Shown here piece by piece: positions 21,178 through 30,780 of a stretch of DNA of 64,000 nucleotides. Origin of the DNA: Endomychus coccineus (lineage: Eukaryota; Arthropoda; Insecta; Coleoptera; Endomychidae). A model generated the notes under the pieces. That model was not told where the DNA came from. It was given only the letters and a program-made list of their open reading frames with translations, and did not search any database. Location of the stretch: the NCBI GenBank assembly GCA_958510875.1, contig OY294072.1:3596001-3660000 (forward strand). Direction: 5' to 3'. Each line of letters begins with the position of its first letter. Position 1 is the stretch's first letter. The translations under genes were made by a program, and so were the position numbers.

Positions 21178-21921
21178 ATGTCTCAGACGTTCACTATCAC
21201 GGGTAAGAGCTCCCGCTTATCTGTAGATTTCCACCCACCTATAGAACTAGATCCTCATTCATATTATTCTATCGCACTTGTTGGCTTGCATACGTACAAT
21301 AGCATTCCGAACATTGAAGAAGGTTTTAATAAATTTTATTATAAAAATGTGAAGGGTGAGGAAGAAGTAGTAACTATACCTACGGGGTCCTACGAGTTGA
21401 CAGACATCGAGGATTTCATACAAAGTGCAGTTTGTGGGATAGGAGTGAAGCAAGAAGAACGTGACCGGAAATTATCAATAAAATCTAACAACAACACTCT
21501 ACACACAGAGCTGAAGAGTGATTTTGAAGTGAATTTTATTCCTAAAGATAGTATAAGCGAACTGTTGGGATTCAGCAAAAAGAAATTGACATCTCGCGAA
21601 CTACACGTATCTGATCGACCTATAAACGTAATCAAAGTTCAAACAGTACGTGTTGAGTGTAACTTAACCGCAGGAGCATATTATAACAATAAGATAGCTC
21701 ATACGATATATGAGTTCTCACCTCTTGTACCACCTGGGTTTTCCATTGATATAGAGCCAAAGAATCTTATTTATCTACCGGTCATCAGCAAGACGTCCTT
21801 CGATAACATCACGCTGAATATTTTAGATCAGAATTGGAAACCGGTAAATTTTCGTGGAGAAGAAATTATTATACGATTGGAATTGAAAAAGATCGTTAGG
21901 GATTATACCTCACAACAATAA
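21178..21921 (+). CDS. Penton / minor capsid protein (copy C), intact
   Basis: 247 aa, MSQTFTITGKSS start. This is a single-jelly-roll minor capsid protein, forming the vertices in Polinton and adintovirus capsid models. Recognisable segments are SIALVGLHTYNSIPNI (about 35-50), TGSYELTDIEDFI (about 75-90) and NFRGEEIIIRLEL near the end. The divergent element has the same hallmarks (YLASLGFTSYNSIPNI, NFRGEE). The upstream in-frame start at 21,154 would place translation before the likely transcription start, so 21,178 was chosen. Confidence 0.88.
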   Translation: MSQTFTITGKSSRLSVDFHPPIELDPHSYYSIALVGLHTYNSIPNIEEGFNKFYYKNVKGEEEVVTIPTGSYELTDIEDFIQSAVCGIGVKQEERDRKLSIKSNNNTLHTELKSDFEVNFIPKDSISELLGFSKKKLTSRELHVSDRPINVIKVQTVRVECNLTAGAYYNNKIAHTIYEFSPLVPPGFSIDIEPKNLIYLPVISKTSFDNITLNILDQNWKPVNFRGEEIIIRLELKKIVRDYTSQQ

Positions 21922-22001
21922 ATAATAATCCAATACTCACCACCACTCATTATATGAAAGGAATTCAACTGAGAAGGTTGCAGTAGCCATCACTTGAGAA
22001 C

Positions 22002-22181
22002 ATGGGTTTGGATTTCAGCAATAAAAGACATCTCCGTAGTGGTCATCAGTCATTATCTACAACGAGCTCGAGGGAGAAGGTTGCTTCTGCATCACTATCA
22101 TTGGAAAATATCAATTTTTTGAAGTCCCTTGGTTACAATGTCGGAAAAACTTCAAATATTCAACGAGCCAAACTTCAATGA
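22002..22181 (+). CDS. Small conserved ORF overlapping the major capsid start (copy C)
   Basis: 59 aa, starting MGLDFSNKRHL and containing LSLENINFLKSLGYNV. The end overlaps the first 44 nt of the major capsid gene in another frame. Homologous ORFs are present in copy A (57 aa) and, frameshifted and with a 36-nt internal duplication, in copy E. The divergent element has a 51-aa ORF in the same place ending LQSLGFSLK. The function is unknown. The LxSLG(Y/F) ending is the constant feature. Confidence 0.6.
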   Translation: MGLDFSNKRHLRSGHQSLSTTSSREKVASASLSLENINFLKSLGYNVGKTSNIQRAKLQ

Positions 22182-23299
22182 AGACATCATCCGAGAAGAA
22201 ACTCCTACCTACTATCCTCACACAACATCTTTTGGCAACAGCGATGAAATTGAGATATTAATCAATCAACAAGATGTGTTGGTAGATTTGGCCTCGTCTG
22301 CTTTATTCATCGAGGCAGAATTCCAGCCAGAAGCAAGTGGTGATGGTGAATGTAAACTAACGAATAATTTCGGAGCGTTTCTCTTCGAATATATCAGTTA
22401 TGAATTGAATGGAAAAGAGATAGACAAAGTACGTGATCCTGGTATTGTCAGCACCATCAGAGCTTATCTAACATATGCCAAACATGAATCTATACCTCTA
22501 GCTATTTCTGGATGGTCATTTAAGGATGTATTGAGTTCAGTCTACAATAATAAAATCAATTTATGGATACCGTTGAATTTTCTACTAGGCCTATTCATTG
22601 ACTATAACAAAGTTTTGAGTGGAAAACATAAGCTGCGCTTGATAAGGTCTCGAACCGATAACGATTGCTATACTAATAGCACAGGCACGAAAACGGCTAA
22701 AATAAATGTGAAGACGATAGCATTAAAAGTGCGACATGTGTTCCCAAGTGATCAAGTTAAATTTCAAATGTTGGGGAATTTGAGTGCTGAGAAGCCTATT
22801 TTGATTCCATTCCGTAGTTGGGATCTGCATGAAAATCCGTTGATGAAGGAGAGCACTCGCGACATTTGGGCTGTTAAAACTTCAATGAATTTGAAAAAAT
22901 AATCCTGTTAAGCACAGTGCATATTTCGATAATATAAACTTGCTAAATGTTAAATTATACTTGAATTCAGAGTGTTATCCATATGAAGCAATGAAATTGA
23001 ATTTCACCGACCAGCAATACGTGGAAGCATACCAGATGTACTATGATTTCCAGAAATCATTTTCAAATAAAATAATAAGCGAACCCATGTTGGATTATAT
23101 AGCATTCAAGAATAGAGCAATTTTTGTGATTGACTGTTCAAAACAAAACGATGCTATAAAGTCATCAACAGTTGACGTCAAACTAGAGATGGAAAGTTTC
23201 CTGAATTTCCCCAAAAACACCAGGGCTTATTGCATCATCATTAACGATCGTATAATGGAGTATTCTCCGATTACAGGATCAGTTCGGAATTTGGTGTGA
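22138..23299 (+). pseudogene. Major capsid protein, internal 41-nt deletion (copy C)
   Basis: Double-jelly-roll major capsid protein, MSEKLQIFNEPNFNED start, with YISYELNGKEIDKVRDPGI and KLRLIRSRTDNDCYTN segments typical of Polinton capsids. After TSMNL (about 22,890), 41 nt present in copies A and D are missing. The first frame therefore ends at 22,902, and the last 120 codons (22,940-23,299) are in another frame. The C-terminal SPITGSVRNLV end is present. An AATAAA polyadenylation signal lies near 23,370. Confidence 0.88.
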
Positions 23300-23632
23300 A
23301 GAACCAGGTGATGAATCATAATGTTATAATTTATGTTCTAAATGATGTACTATCAAAATGTATCTTTCCCAATAAATGTTATTATTATTATATTTGATAT
23401 TTTATTTCTCAAACGGTAGGTGGTGATGTAAACATCCGACGATCATAGTTTGTAAACTATGGTAGTCGGTTGCTGGAAATGAAACAAATTGAAACAACTA
23501 GTGACGTTATCAGTCAGTTATCAACGTTTGCAATGATATCGAAACGGAGAGTTACCCCCCACCCTCACTATTCACGTTCACGTTCTCACGTATGTAAGAG
23601 AGAATCATTTCAGAAAATGTTCAGTTATAAAA
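23300..23632. other. Capsid 3' region and MSV199 gene promoter region
   Basis: It contains AATAAA near 23,370 and the hairpin CATAGTTTGTAAACTATG (23,444-23,461), whose arms match the CATAGTTT motif of the TIR palindromes. TCAGT at 23,621-23,625 sits 8 nt before the next ATG. No additional gene is seen. Confidence 0.55.
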
Positions 23633-24630
23633 ATGAACTTAGCAGCGTGCGTTCGTGATTCAAATGTGGCTACATGGTCCACCAACAATTTTATTAAGTT
23701 AACAGTTAATGAAGTGTGTCTAAAATTTGGGATCGATATAAGAAACGATAAAAGAAACTATTTATTTTGGAATATTCAACTAAACCAACGCGTTCTGATG
23801 AATAAAGATCTATTGGATTGGTTAGGTTATCGCGGCAAAAAATATCATGCTAAAAAGGGTGTTATAACAAGATTGTTGAGGAAAAACCCGCATATGCACC
23901 ATTTAGAAATTTGTGATAAGACTGATGCACGAAAGAAATATTATGTTCTAGATGCTATTGATTTCGAATCATTATTGATGCAAATGCGAACTCCTAAAGT
24001 CATCGAGTTACGTGAACTGTTTTCGTTAATGAAATTTATTATGATGAAATATTGTGAGTACGAGAAATTCTATGAACAACAAGAACGTGAAAGAGCTGAG
24101 GAACGTGAATGTCTTGCGAATGAACGATCTCAACGCTTATCTCAACAAATTCAAATGAATGTTATCACCTTACGGAATAACATTGCACCAAATATTGTTC
24201 CACCTCCTATAAATTTTGGAAAGAGACGAAATTTAGGTAATTACTTTGTTTTTTATAATAAAATTTATATAATATATATTATTTAGGATTATATCGAACA
24301 TCGAATGATATGAGACCAGAATGGTACCTAATGCGTCGACAGGAGGATGGTTGGCGTGATGCCGACAGAAAATTACAAAATCGGGGAATGCGATTAATAC
24401 GTAAATGGTCTAACATATCTCATGCTATCGATATTGGTAACGAAGTGAAACAGAATTTCCGCCGCGATTTGAAATGGTATGCAAGAGGAAATATTATTCA
24501 TGCCGCAGAAGAAGAGGGGGGTGAACAATTGATTAGTGATATCAACATCGAGTCATTGATAGAATGTGTTATCAATCACAAAAATAAAGCTTATGAACTA
24601 GCAAATGATAATGTCAATATATTATTATAA
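23633..24630 (+). CDS. MSV199 / DUF3627-type protein, probably spliced (two exons)
   Basis: Exon 1 (23,633-24,236) encodes an MSV199-like domain: an N-terminal Phe/Trp-rich region, then MNKDLLDWLGYRGKKYHAKK and LLRKNPHMHHLEI, followed by a Glu/Arg-rich coiled coil. Exon 2 (24,287-24,630) encodes a DUF3627-like C-terminal domain (RPEWYLMRRQEDGW, then RKWSNISHAIDIGNEV). MSV199 with DUF3627 is known from proteins of insect poxviruses, iridoviruses and related viruses; some are BRO-like putative DNA-binding proteins. Joining at GT...AG gives about 315 aa, and without splicing exon 1 stops after about 16 more codons. It is found only in copy C here. Confidence 0.75.
24237..24286 (+). other. Probable 50-nt intron in the MSV199/DUF3627 gene
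   Basis: GTAATTAC at the 5' end, a T/A-rich body, and ATTATTTAG at the 3' end. ATTTAG|G occurs at both boundaries. Removal puts exon 2 in frame with exon 1. The intron is nearly pure A/T, unlike its flanks, and contains in-frame stops. Confidence 0.65.
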
Positions 24631-24675
24631 TTATCATTCCTTTTGTTTTATTAAAACACTTATATCTTCATACAA

Positions 24676-25188
24676 TCATTTATTTACATGGTAAATAGCC
24701 TTCTTTACATATTTAACAAACATTTTCAACATTAGTACTGATAAAGAAGATAAAATTGCATACAAAATTGCGAAAATTTTAGAAATTTCTTCGTCTAGTG
24801 AGGATGATGTACGTGTGGATGGTGTTGATATTGTCTTTTGTATGACATGCGGTAAACATGATGATTGTTGGAGCAATTGCCATTCAGCCATATCTCCCTC
24901 ACTCCGATCAAAGAATAAAAGTTTAAGTTTATAATGTATGGTGGTACGATTATCTTGAGGAATGTTGAATGCGAATACCTCTAATTGATTATCGTTGATT
25001 TTTCTAAAATTCATCGGAATCCATTCGGTACGGTTACACCCCCCACCACCATCGGTTGCAACATCCTTCAGACAAATATAAATGCGCTCCACGTGTTGGG
25101 GAACGTTTGCGTATAGAATACCATTCAGAATTGTGGTTAGAATCACGAAATTTGTTTTCAACATCCCCACTCCCATCATTATCTTCAC
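24676..25188 (-). CDS. Putative secreted/membrane protein with C-terminal anchor
   Basis: 170 aa if started at 25,188, or 162 aa from the ninth-codon Met, which gives a better signal peptide (MLKTNFVILTTILNGILYA). The ectodomain has several Cys (YICLKDV, GGGGCNRTEW) and a potential N-glycosylation site (NRT). Near the C-terminus is a hydrophobic helix (IFAILYAILSSLSVLMLKMF) followed by a basic tail. The topology is that of a type I membrane glycoprotein, so an envelope or receptor-interacting role is possible, but I recognise no family. It is convergent with the MSV199 gene; the stop codons are 45 nt apart. Confidence 0.55.
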   Translation of the reverse strand: MKIMMGVGMLKTNFVILTTILNGILYANVPQHVERIYICLKDVATDGGGGCNRTEWIPMNFRKINDNQLEVFAFNIPQDNRTTIHYKLKLLFFDRSEGDMAEWQLLQQSSCLPHVIQKTISTPSTRTSSSLDEEISKIFAILYAILSSLSVLMLKMFVKYVKKAIYHVNK

Positions 25189-25327
25189 TTTTTACACTTG
25201 TAAATGTATTCAACAGTCTTATAACTTTTATTTTATGTTCGTAAAAATTCAAGTCTCTTCTTAGTTCATGAACTTTCTCCACAAATTTTCTAAGTATACG
25301 TGTGTATTCTTCAAAAGATATATGCAT
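25034..25327 (-). CDS. Small ORF overlapping the membrane protein gene (uncertain)
   Basis: 97 aa, starting MHISFEEYTRILRKF, helical and charged for its first 45 residues. It overlaps the start of the membrane protein in another frame, and its last 45 codons may simply be that shadow. It could be a separate small protein or a first exon. No relatives were recognised. Confidence 0.3.
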   Translation of the reverse strand: MHISFEEYTRILRKFVEKVHELRRDLNFYEHKIKVIRLLNTFTSVKSEDNDGSGDVENKFRDSNHNSEWYSIRKRSPTRGAHLYLSEGCCNRWWWGV

Positions 25328-25434
25328 AATGACACATTTACAAACTTACTGGATATCTTTATCATAACCTCCAACTATTCACATTTACACATAGAGTATC
25401 ATTATTATTACTCGCATTCCATTCCTCATCTGAC

Positions 25435-26870
25435 CATCATAGTTCGTGAACGATGATGACGTCATCATCGTTCGTAAACTATGGTCGCCGGGTTGAATCA
25501 GTTACTGTCATTGGCTTGAAGCAGTGACGTCATCATCGTTCGTGAACTATGGTCGCCGGATTGAATCAGTTACTGTCATCGGTTCGAAGCAGTGACGTCA
25601 TCATCGTTCGTAAACTATGGTCGCCGGATTGAAACAATGACAAAGCAGTCTTTGTCACGTGGTGGTGACACCTACACGAAGCAGCCTGTACCTTCGGTCC
25701 GCCATGACATCTGTCACGTGACACCTACACGAAGCAGCCTGTACCTTCAGCTCACCATGACAGCTGTCACGTGTTGGTGACACCTACACGAAGCAACCTG
25801 TACCTTTGGTTCACCATGACAGCTGTCATATGGTGGCGACATCTCCATGAAGCAGCCTGTACCCAAGGGTCGCCATGACAGCTGTCACGTGGTGGCGACA
25901 TCTCCACGAAGCATTCTGTACCTTTACCTCACCATGACAGCTGTCACGTGTTGGTGACACCTACACGAAGCAACCTGTATCTTTGGTTCACCATGACAGC
26001 TGTCATATGGTGGCGACATCTCCATGAAGCAGCCTGTACCCAAGGGTCGCCATTACAGCTGTCACGTGGTGGCAACATCTCCACGAAGCATTCTGTACCT
26101 TCGATGACAGCTGTCACGTGGTGGTGACATCTCCATGAAGCAGCCTGTACCTTGGGTTCGCCATGACAGCTGTACCTTATGGTCGCCATGACAGCTGGAC
26201 CTTATGGTAGCCATGACAGCTGTACCTCATGCTCGCCATGACAGCTGTACCTCATGCTCGCCATGACAGCTGGACCTTATGGTCGCCATGACAGCTGGAC
26301 CTTATGGTCGCCATGACAGTTTGTCCTTATGGTCGCCATGACAGCTGGACCTTATGGTCGCCATGACAGTTGGTTCTCATGATCGCCATGACAACTGGTC
26401 CTTATGGTCGCCATGACAGCTGGTCCTTATGGTCGCCATGACAGCTGGTCCTTATGGTCGCCATGACAGCTGGTTCTTATGGTCGCCATGACAGCTGGTT
26501 CTTATGGTCGCCATGACAGCTGGTTCTTATGGTCGCCATGACAGCTGGTCCTTATGGCCACCATGACAGCTGGTCCTTATGGCCGCCATGACAGCTGGTC
26601 CTTATGCCCACCATGACAGTTGGTTCTTATGGTCGCCATGACAGTTGGACCTTAGGACCGCCATGCTGCCATGTGTTAGTCACGTGACTCTGTACATGTG
26701 ACACACTTTTTGAACACACCCTGTATACTCTTTACAAATAAAATAAAATCCTTATCACCTACATCCTTTCAAACTGATAAGGACGAGCTCATGCACCGGA
26801 TGCACATCGACAGCTAGACCGGAAGTGGAGACCGGATATCCTGAGGCAGAACGCGACATGTTCATCTACT
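25435..26870 (-). repeat. Right terminal inverted repeat of copy C
   Basis: Reverse complement of 14,445-15,885, with the same order of palindromes, longer repeats, 25-bp array and terminal segment. The terminal bases read ...ATGTTCATCTACT. Small copy-number differences between the arms are visible. Confidence 0.9.
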
Positions 26871-26876
26871 ATACTA
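26871..26876. repeat. Target-site duplication, right (ATACTA)
   Basis: Identical to 14,439-14,444. It is followed by TCTTCCTTCACTAGCACAAC, which continues the flank seen intact at 27,491 onward. Confidence 0.9.
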
Positions 26877-28321
26877 TCTTCCTTCACTAGCACAACTTTT
26901 ACAAACTCCATACGTTAAAGCGTTTATATATATACTAGTTAAAAACATGTAGACAAACAGTCGCGTAAAAGTTATAATGATAAACACATTTTTTTTCACG
27001 GGTTTACATAATCATTTCATCATCGAAAATTTATCATTCTTCAACATAACAGTTACAATAAATATTATTCCAATAACTAAGTGTTGAATGTGCTTATATT
27101 CAAACTAATCGAGGGAAAAATAAATTCCTATTAGATTCTAATAAAGAGAAATGTATATATTGTAACTACATATGGATAGATATCGATAATGATAATATTG
27201 CAACTATATCTAAATATAAATGAAACATCAATCAATCACTAATCATATAACTAAACTATGATGAGCTGATGAGGAATAAAATGTGAATAATCATAATGAT
27301 TGTAATACATTCATGCACATGTTTTATCGCATGATTCAACATTCAGAGATGTGATTCAACATTCAGACACTTGTTTAGCACATGCTCCAACAGCCTGTGA
27401 GGTCATCATCGTTTACGAACTATGATGGTTCGATGAGGAATAAAATACCAATAATAATAATATAAATATCTCCATTAGCAATCTATACTATCTTCCTTCA
27501 CGAACACAACTTTTACAAACTCCATACGTTAAAGCGTTCATATATATACTAGTTAAAAACATGTAGACAAACAGTCGCGTAAAAGTTATAATGATAAACA
27601 CATTTTTTTCACGGGCTTACATAATCATTTCATTATCGGAAATTTATCATTCTTGAACACAACAGTTACAATGAATATTATTCCGATAACTAAGTGTTGA
27701 ATGTGCTTATATTCAAACTAATCGAGGGAAAAATAAATTCCTATTAGATTCTAATAATGAGAAATGAATATAGATATGGATAGATATCGATAATAATATT
27801 GCAGCTACATCTAAATGTGAATGAAACATCAATCATTCAGCTTCCACGATTTGATAGGTTATTCATTATTTTCATAGCCGTTGTTCTGAATGTGACAACT
27901 TTATCGGCTTCTGCACTCGAGATAAGAGAGAATGAAGTTACCGCAAACTGTCTTATAACCGCTACTACATATCATAATAATTGAAAAGATAACATAATAA
28001 CCTGAATCACTTTTTCGAGGAATATTATATGCAAACAAGTAATAAAACAAAAGCGTATTCATATTTATTTATTAATTAGATAGTAACATAAATTTTTTGT
28101 TTCTAACTCTGAAGCGATATTTATAATTTAGATTACAATCCTGATGGGTTGGTCCAGGGGACTGTACTTTACCAAACGGTTCGTTCATTATTGTGATGTC
28201 TTGCGGGACAGTGAGAGAAAATAGAATACCAAAAATAATAATAATAACATTTATTCAGGAAAATACATTTTGATAATACATCATTTAGAATTGAAATAAT
28301 AACATTATGATTCATGGTTCT
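26877..28321. repeat. Right flank of copy C with a second, empty-site copy
   Basis: 26,877-27,240 and 27,491-27,850 are near-identical. At 27,421-27,490 the sequence matches the left flank of copy C and runs through a single ATACTA (27,485-27,490) without an insertion. A short ORF at 27,799-27,984 has a signal-peptide-like start but no support. From about 28,200 the sequence matches the region downstream of the capsid gene of copy C (AATAAA-rich). Confidence 0.75.
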
Positions 28322-29124
28322 TCACACTAAACTCCCAACTGATCCTGTAATCGGAGAATACTCCATTATACGATCGTTAATGATGATGCAATAAGCCCTG
28401 GTGTTTTTGGGGAAATTCAGGAAACTTTTCATCTCTAGTTTGACGTCAACTGTTGATGACTTTATAGCATCGATTTGTTTTGAACAGTCAATCACAAAAA
28501 TTGCTCTATTCTTGAATGCTATATAATCTAACATGGGTTCGCTTATTATTTTATTTGAAAATGATTTCTGGAAATCATAGTACATCTGGTAGGCTTCCAC
28601 GTATTGCTGGTCGGTGAAATTCAATTTCATTGCTTCATATGGATAACACTCCGAATTCAAGTATAATTTTACATTTAGAAAGTTTATATTATCGAAATAT
28701 GCACTGTGCTTAACAGGATTATTTTTTCGATCAGTTTGAAGAGCTAAAATCACATATCTGGGTCGTTCTAAATTCATTGATGTTTCAACAGCCCAAACGT
28801 CGCGAGTGCTCTCCTCCATCAACGGATTTTCATGCAGATCCCAACTACGGAATGGAATCAACATAGGCTTCTCAGCACTCAAATTCTTCTCCAACATTTG
28901 AAATTTGACTTGATCACTTGGAAACACATGTCGCACTTTCAATGCTATCGTCTTCACATTTATTTTAGCCGTTTTCTTGCCTGTGCTATTAGTATAGCAA
29001 TCGTTATCGGTTCGAGACCTTATCAAGCGCAGCTTATGTTTTCCACTCAAAACATTGTTATAGTCAATGAATAGGCCTAGTAGAAAATTCAACAGTATAC
29101 ATAAATGGATTTTATTATTATAGA
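28322..29124 (-). pseudogene. Major capsid protein, C-terminal two thirds (copy D)
   Basis: Open frame of 256 codons ending SPITGSVGSLV. It matches the capsid of copy C and includes the segment deleted there (LERPRYVILALQTDR). The N-terminal 135 or so codons are lost. At about 29,124 the coding sequence joins directly to the middle of the penton gene, removing the penton C-terminus, small ORF and capsid N-terminus. Confidence 0.85.
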
Positions 29125-29543
29125 CGAGGTGTCAATTTCTTTTTGCTGAACCCCAACGGTTCGCTTATACTATCTTGAGGAATAAAATTCACTTTGAAAT
29201 CACTCTTCAGCTCTGTGTGTAGAGTGTTGTTGTTAGATTTTATTGATAATTTCCGGTCACGCTCTTCTTGCTTCACTCCTATCCCACAAACTGTACTTTG
29301 TATGAAATTCTCGATGTCTGTCAACTCGTAGGACCCCGTAGGTATAGTAACTACTTTTTCCTCCCCCTTAACATCTTCATAATGAAATTTATTGAAACCT
29401 TCTTCAATGTTCGGGATGCTATTGTACGTATGCAAACCAACAAGTGCGATAGAATAATATGAATGAGGATATAGTTCTATGGGTGGGTGAAAATCTACAG
29501 ACAGGCGGGAGCTCTTACCTGTGATAGTGAACGTCTGAAACAT
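29118..29543 (-). pseudogene. Penton protein, N-terminal part (copy D)
   Basis: Starts MFQTFTITGKSS (Ser to Phe against copy C) and runs open to the KKKLT segment, where the deletion joins it to the capsid gene. The TATATAAATA box upstream is retained (minus strand, near 29,575). Confidence 0.82.
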
Positions 29544-29595
29544 GATTGATGAAAACTTTATCAACAATCTATTTATATACTAATAAAATGCTATC

Positions 29596-29839
29596 TTAGT
29601 TGACCACAACCGAAGAGTTAGGAGGAATTCCAAACATAACTGGCTACAATCACAGGTGTTATATTACATGAAATATCGTGTAGACGGCAAGCTTTATCGA
29701 ATGAATTGATACCCTGAATCTCCTCTTCTCAACCGTTCTTCTAATTTTGCACCTGGTATTGATAACCAGGAATATGAAGTTCAAACGGGAGCTTGTTTAT
29801 AAGCGTATTGAGAACAACTTCTCCCACGCACGCATCCAT
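29596..29839 (-). pseudogene. PLA2-protease deletion remnant (copy D)
   Basis: The first 58 or so codons of the PLA2 domain, with some internal loss, are joined just after the catalytic His-Asp to the last 25 codons of the protease (region of the catalytic Cys). The pX part and most of the protease are gone. The same joint is present in copy E at 34,488-34,722. Confidence 0.75.
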
Positions 29840-30019
29840 ACAGTCTGATGAGAATTCAAGATTGCACCATTATTTGACGAGGGAAGGGAGAAAGACCAAA
29901 GATCACAAAATAATTTTTAATTATTTTCTCAATACAAAAAAATGTTAGTATAACCTCAAAAATATTTTCAAAATATCACAATCTTGGCTCTTGATTCATC
30001 GTCTTAGTCGTATTGCATA

Positions 30020-30116
30020 TTCCTACCCCTTCCATCTATATTGAAGTCCTTTTATGTATGTTCGGTAAAAGTTCTTTCTTCTCTGCGAAACTTGTTCTCT
30101 ACTCATCTTATCAATG
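30020..30116 (-). pseudogene. Integrase remnant (copy D)
   Basis: Only the first codons (MSREQV) and a short altered stretch remain. The catalytic core and chromodomain are deleted. The bases after the deletion (CTTCAATATAGATGGAA and onward) match those in copy E. Confidence 0.7.
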
Positions 30117-30123
30117 TGGAAAT

Positions 30124-30780
30124 CTAGTGTAGAATTAATTTCTTGGATATATTCACAGGATTTGGAGTTAAACGCTTCACAGAGGCCTGCTATGTTGTTG
30201 TTGTGGATGATGAGGGTCTCTTCTTAGAAGGTTCCATAGATGTCATCCGTCGTGCTAACGCCTCCACTTTACTAGTGATGTTATTTAGACGCATGTTCAC
30301 ACTGTTAAATGTGTTATTGATCTCTTTCAATTCATTTCTGTTTTCGCTCACACTATCACTGACTGTTTTCTACTCTGATTTTACATAGATTCCCATTCCA
30401 TTACATTTATTCTGAATGTCCATCAGATGTTTATCAATGTTGAGAATAACCTTCTCATTCGCTAATTTATGTTCATCCAGATCCTTGTTGATATCTTTGA
30501 TCAAATTATCAACCCTAACATTGAAGGTATCTTTAAGACTGGTTTCCCTTTTCAGATTCAGTTTGTGTGTTAATTTATCAACATATACTTTATTTGCAAC
30601 ATCTCCATCATCATTCGGTGATTTTACGTTGCACTATCTACGATTTTCCATGTCATAACTTCCATCGCTCGTTAGGAATAATCCTTGTCCGTGAACTTGT
30701 TTGAAATTATCATTAAATACATTTGTATCATATATCCACATGGAAGAGGAGGCTCTGCCAAACTTATCCATTGAAACCAT
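30124..30780 (-). pseudogene. Fibre-like protein, broken (copy D)
   Basis: Full-length relative of 18,099-18,752 with DKFGRASS at the start. It carries in-frame stops (for example in the YKTVSD region near 30,370) and small indels. The coiled-coil region and the Ser/Thr-rich tail are still recognisable. Confidence 0.78.

Larger units (their letters stand above)
14445..26870 (+). mobile_element. Complete Polinton-like element, copy C (12,426 bp)
   Basis: The element is bounded by TIRs starting AGT(G/A)GATGAACATG and by a 6-bp duplication. It encodes ATPase, ORF2, fibre, integrase, PLA2/pX, protease, penton, a small ORF and major capsid on the plus strand. A spliced MSV199/DUF3627 gene follows on the plus strand, then a membrane protein on the minus strand. 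No DNA polymerase B lies between the ends. The ATPase, ORF2, PLA2/pX and major capsid genes are broken; fibre, integrase, protease, penton, small ORF, MSV199 and membrane ORFs are open. The copy is therefore defective but recent enough to keep both termini and its target duplication. Confidence 0.92.

Noticed and set aside
27799..27984. Small secreted protein (61 aa with a hydrophobic N-terminal segment)
   Set aside because: It lies in repeated flank sequence, has no relatives among the element genes, and the hydrophobic stretch may be chance in AT-rich DNA.
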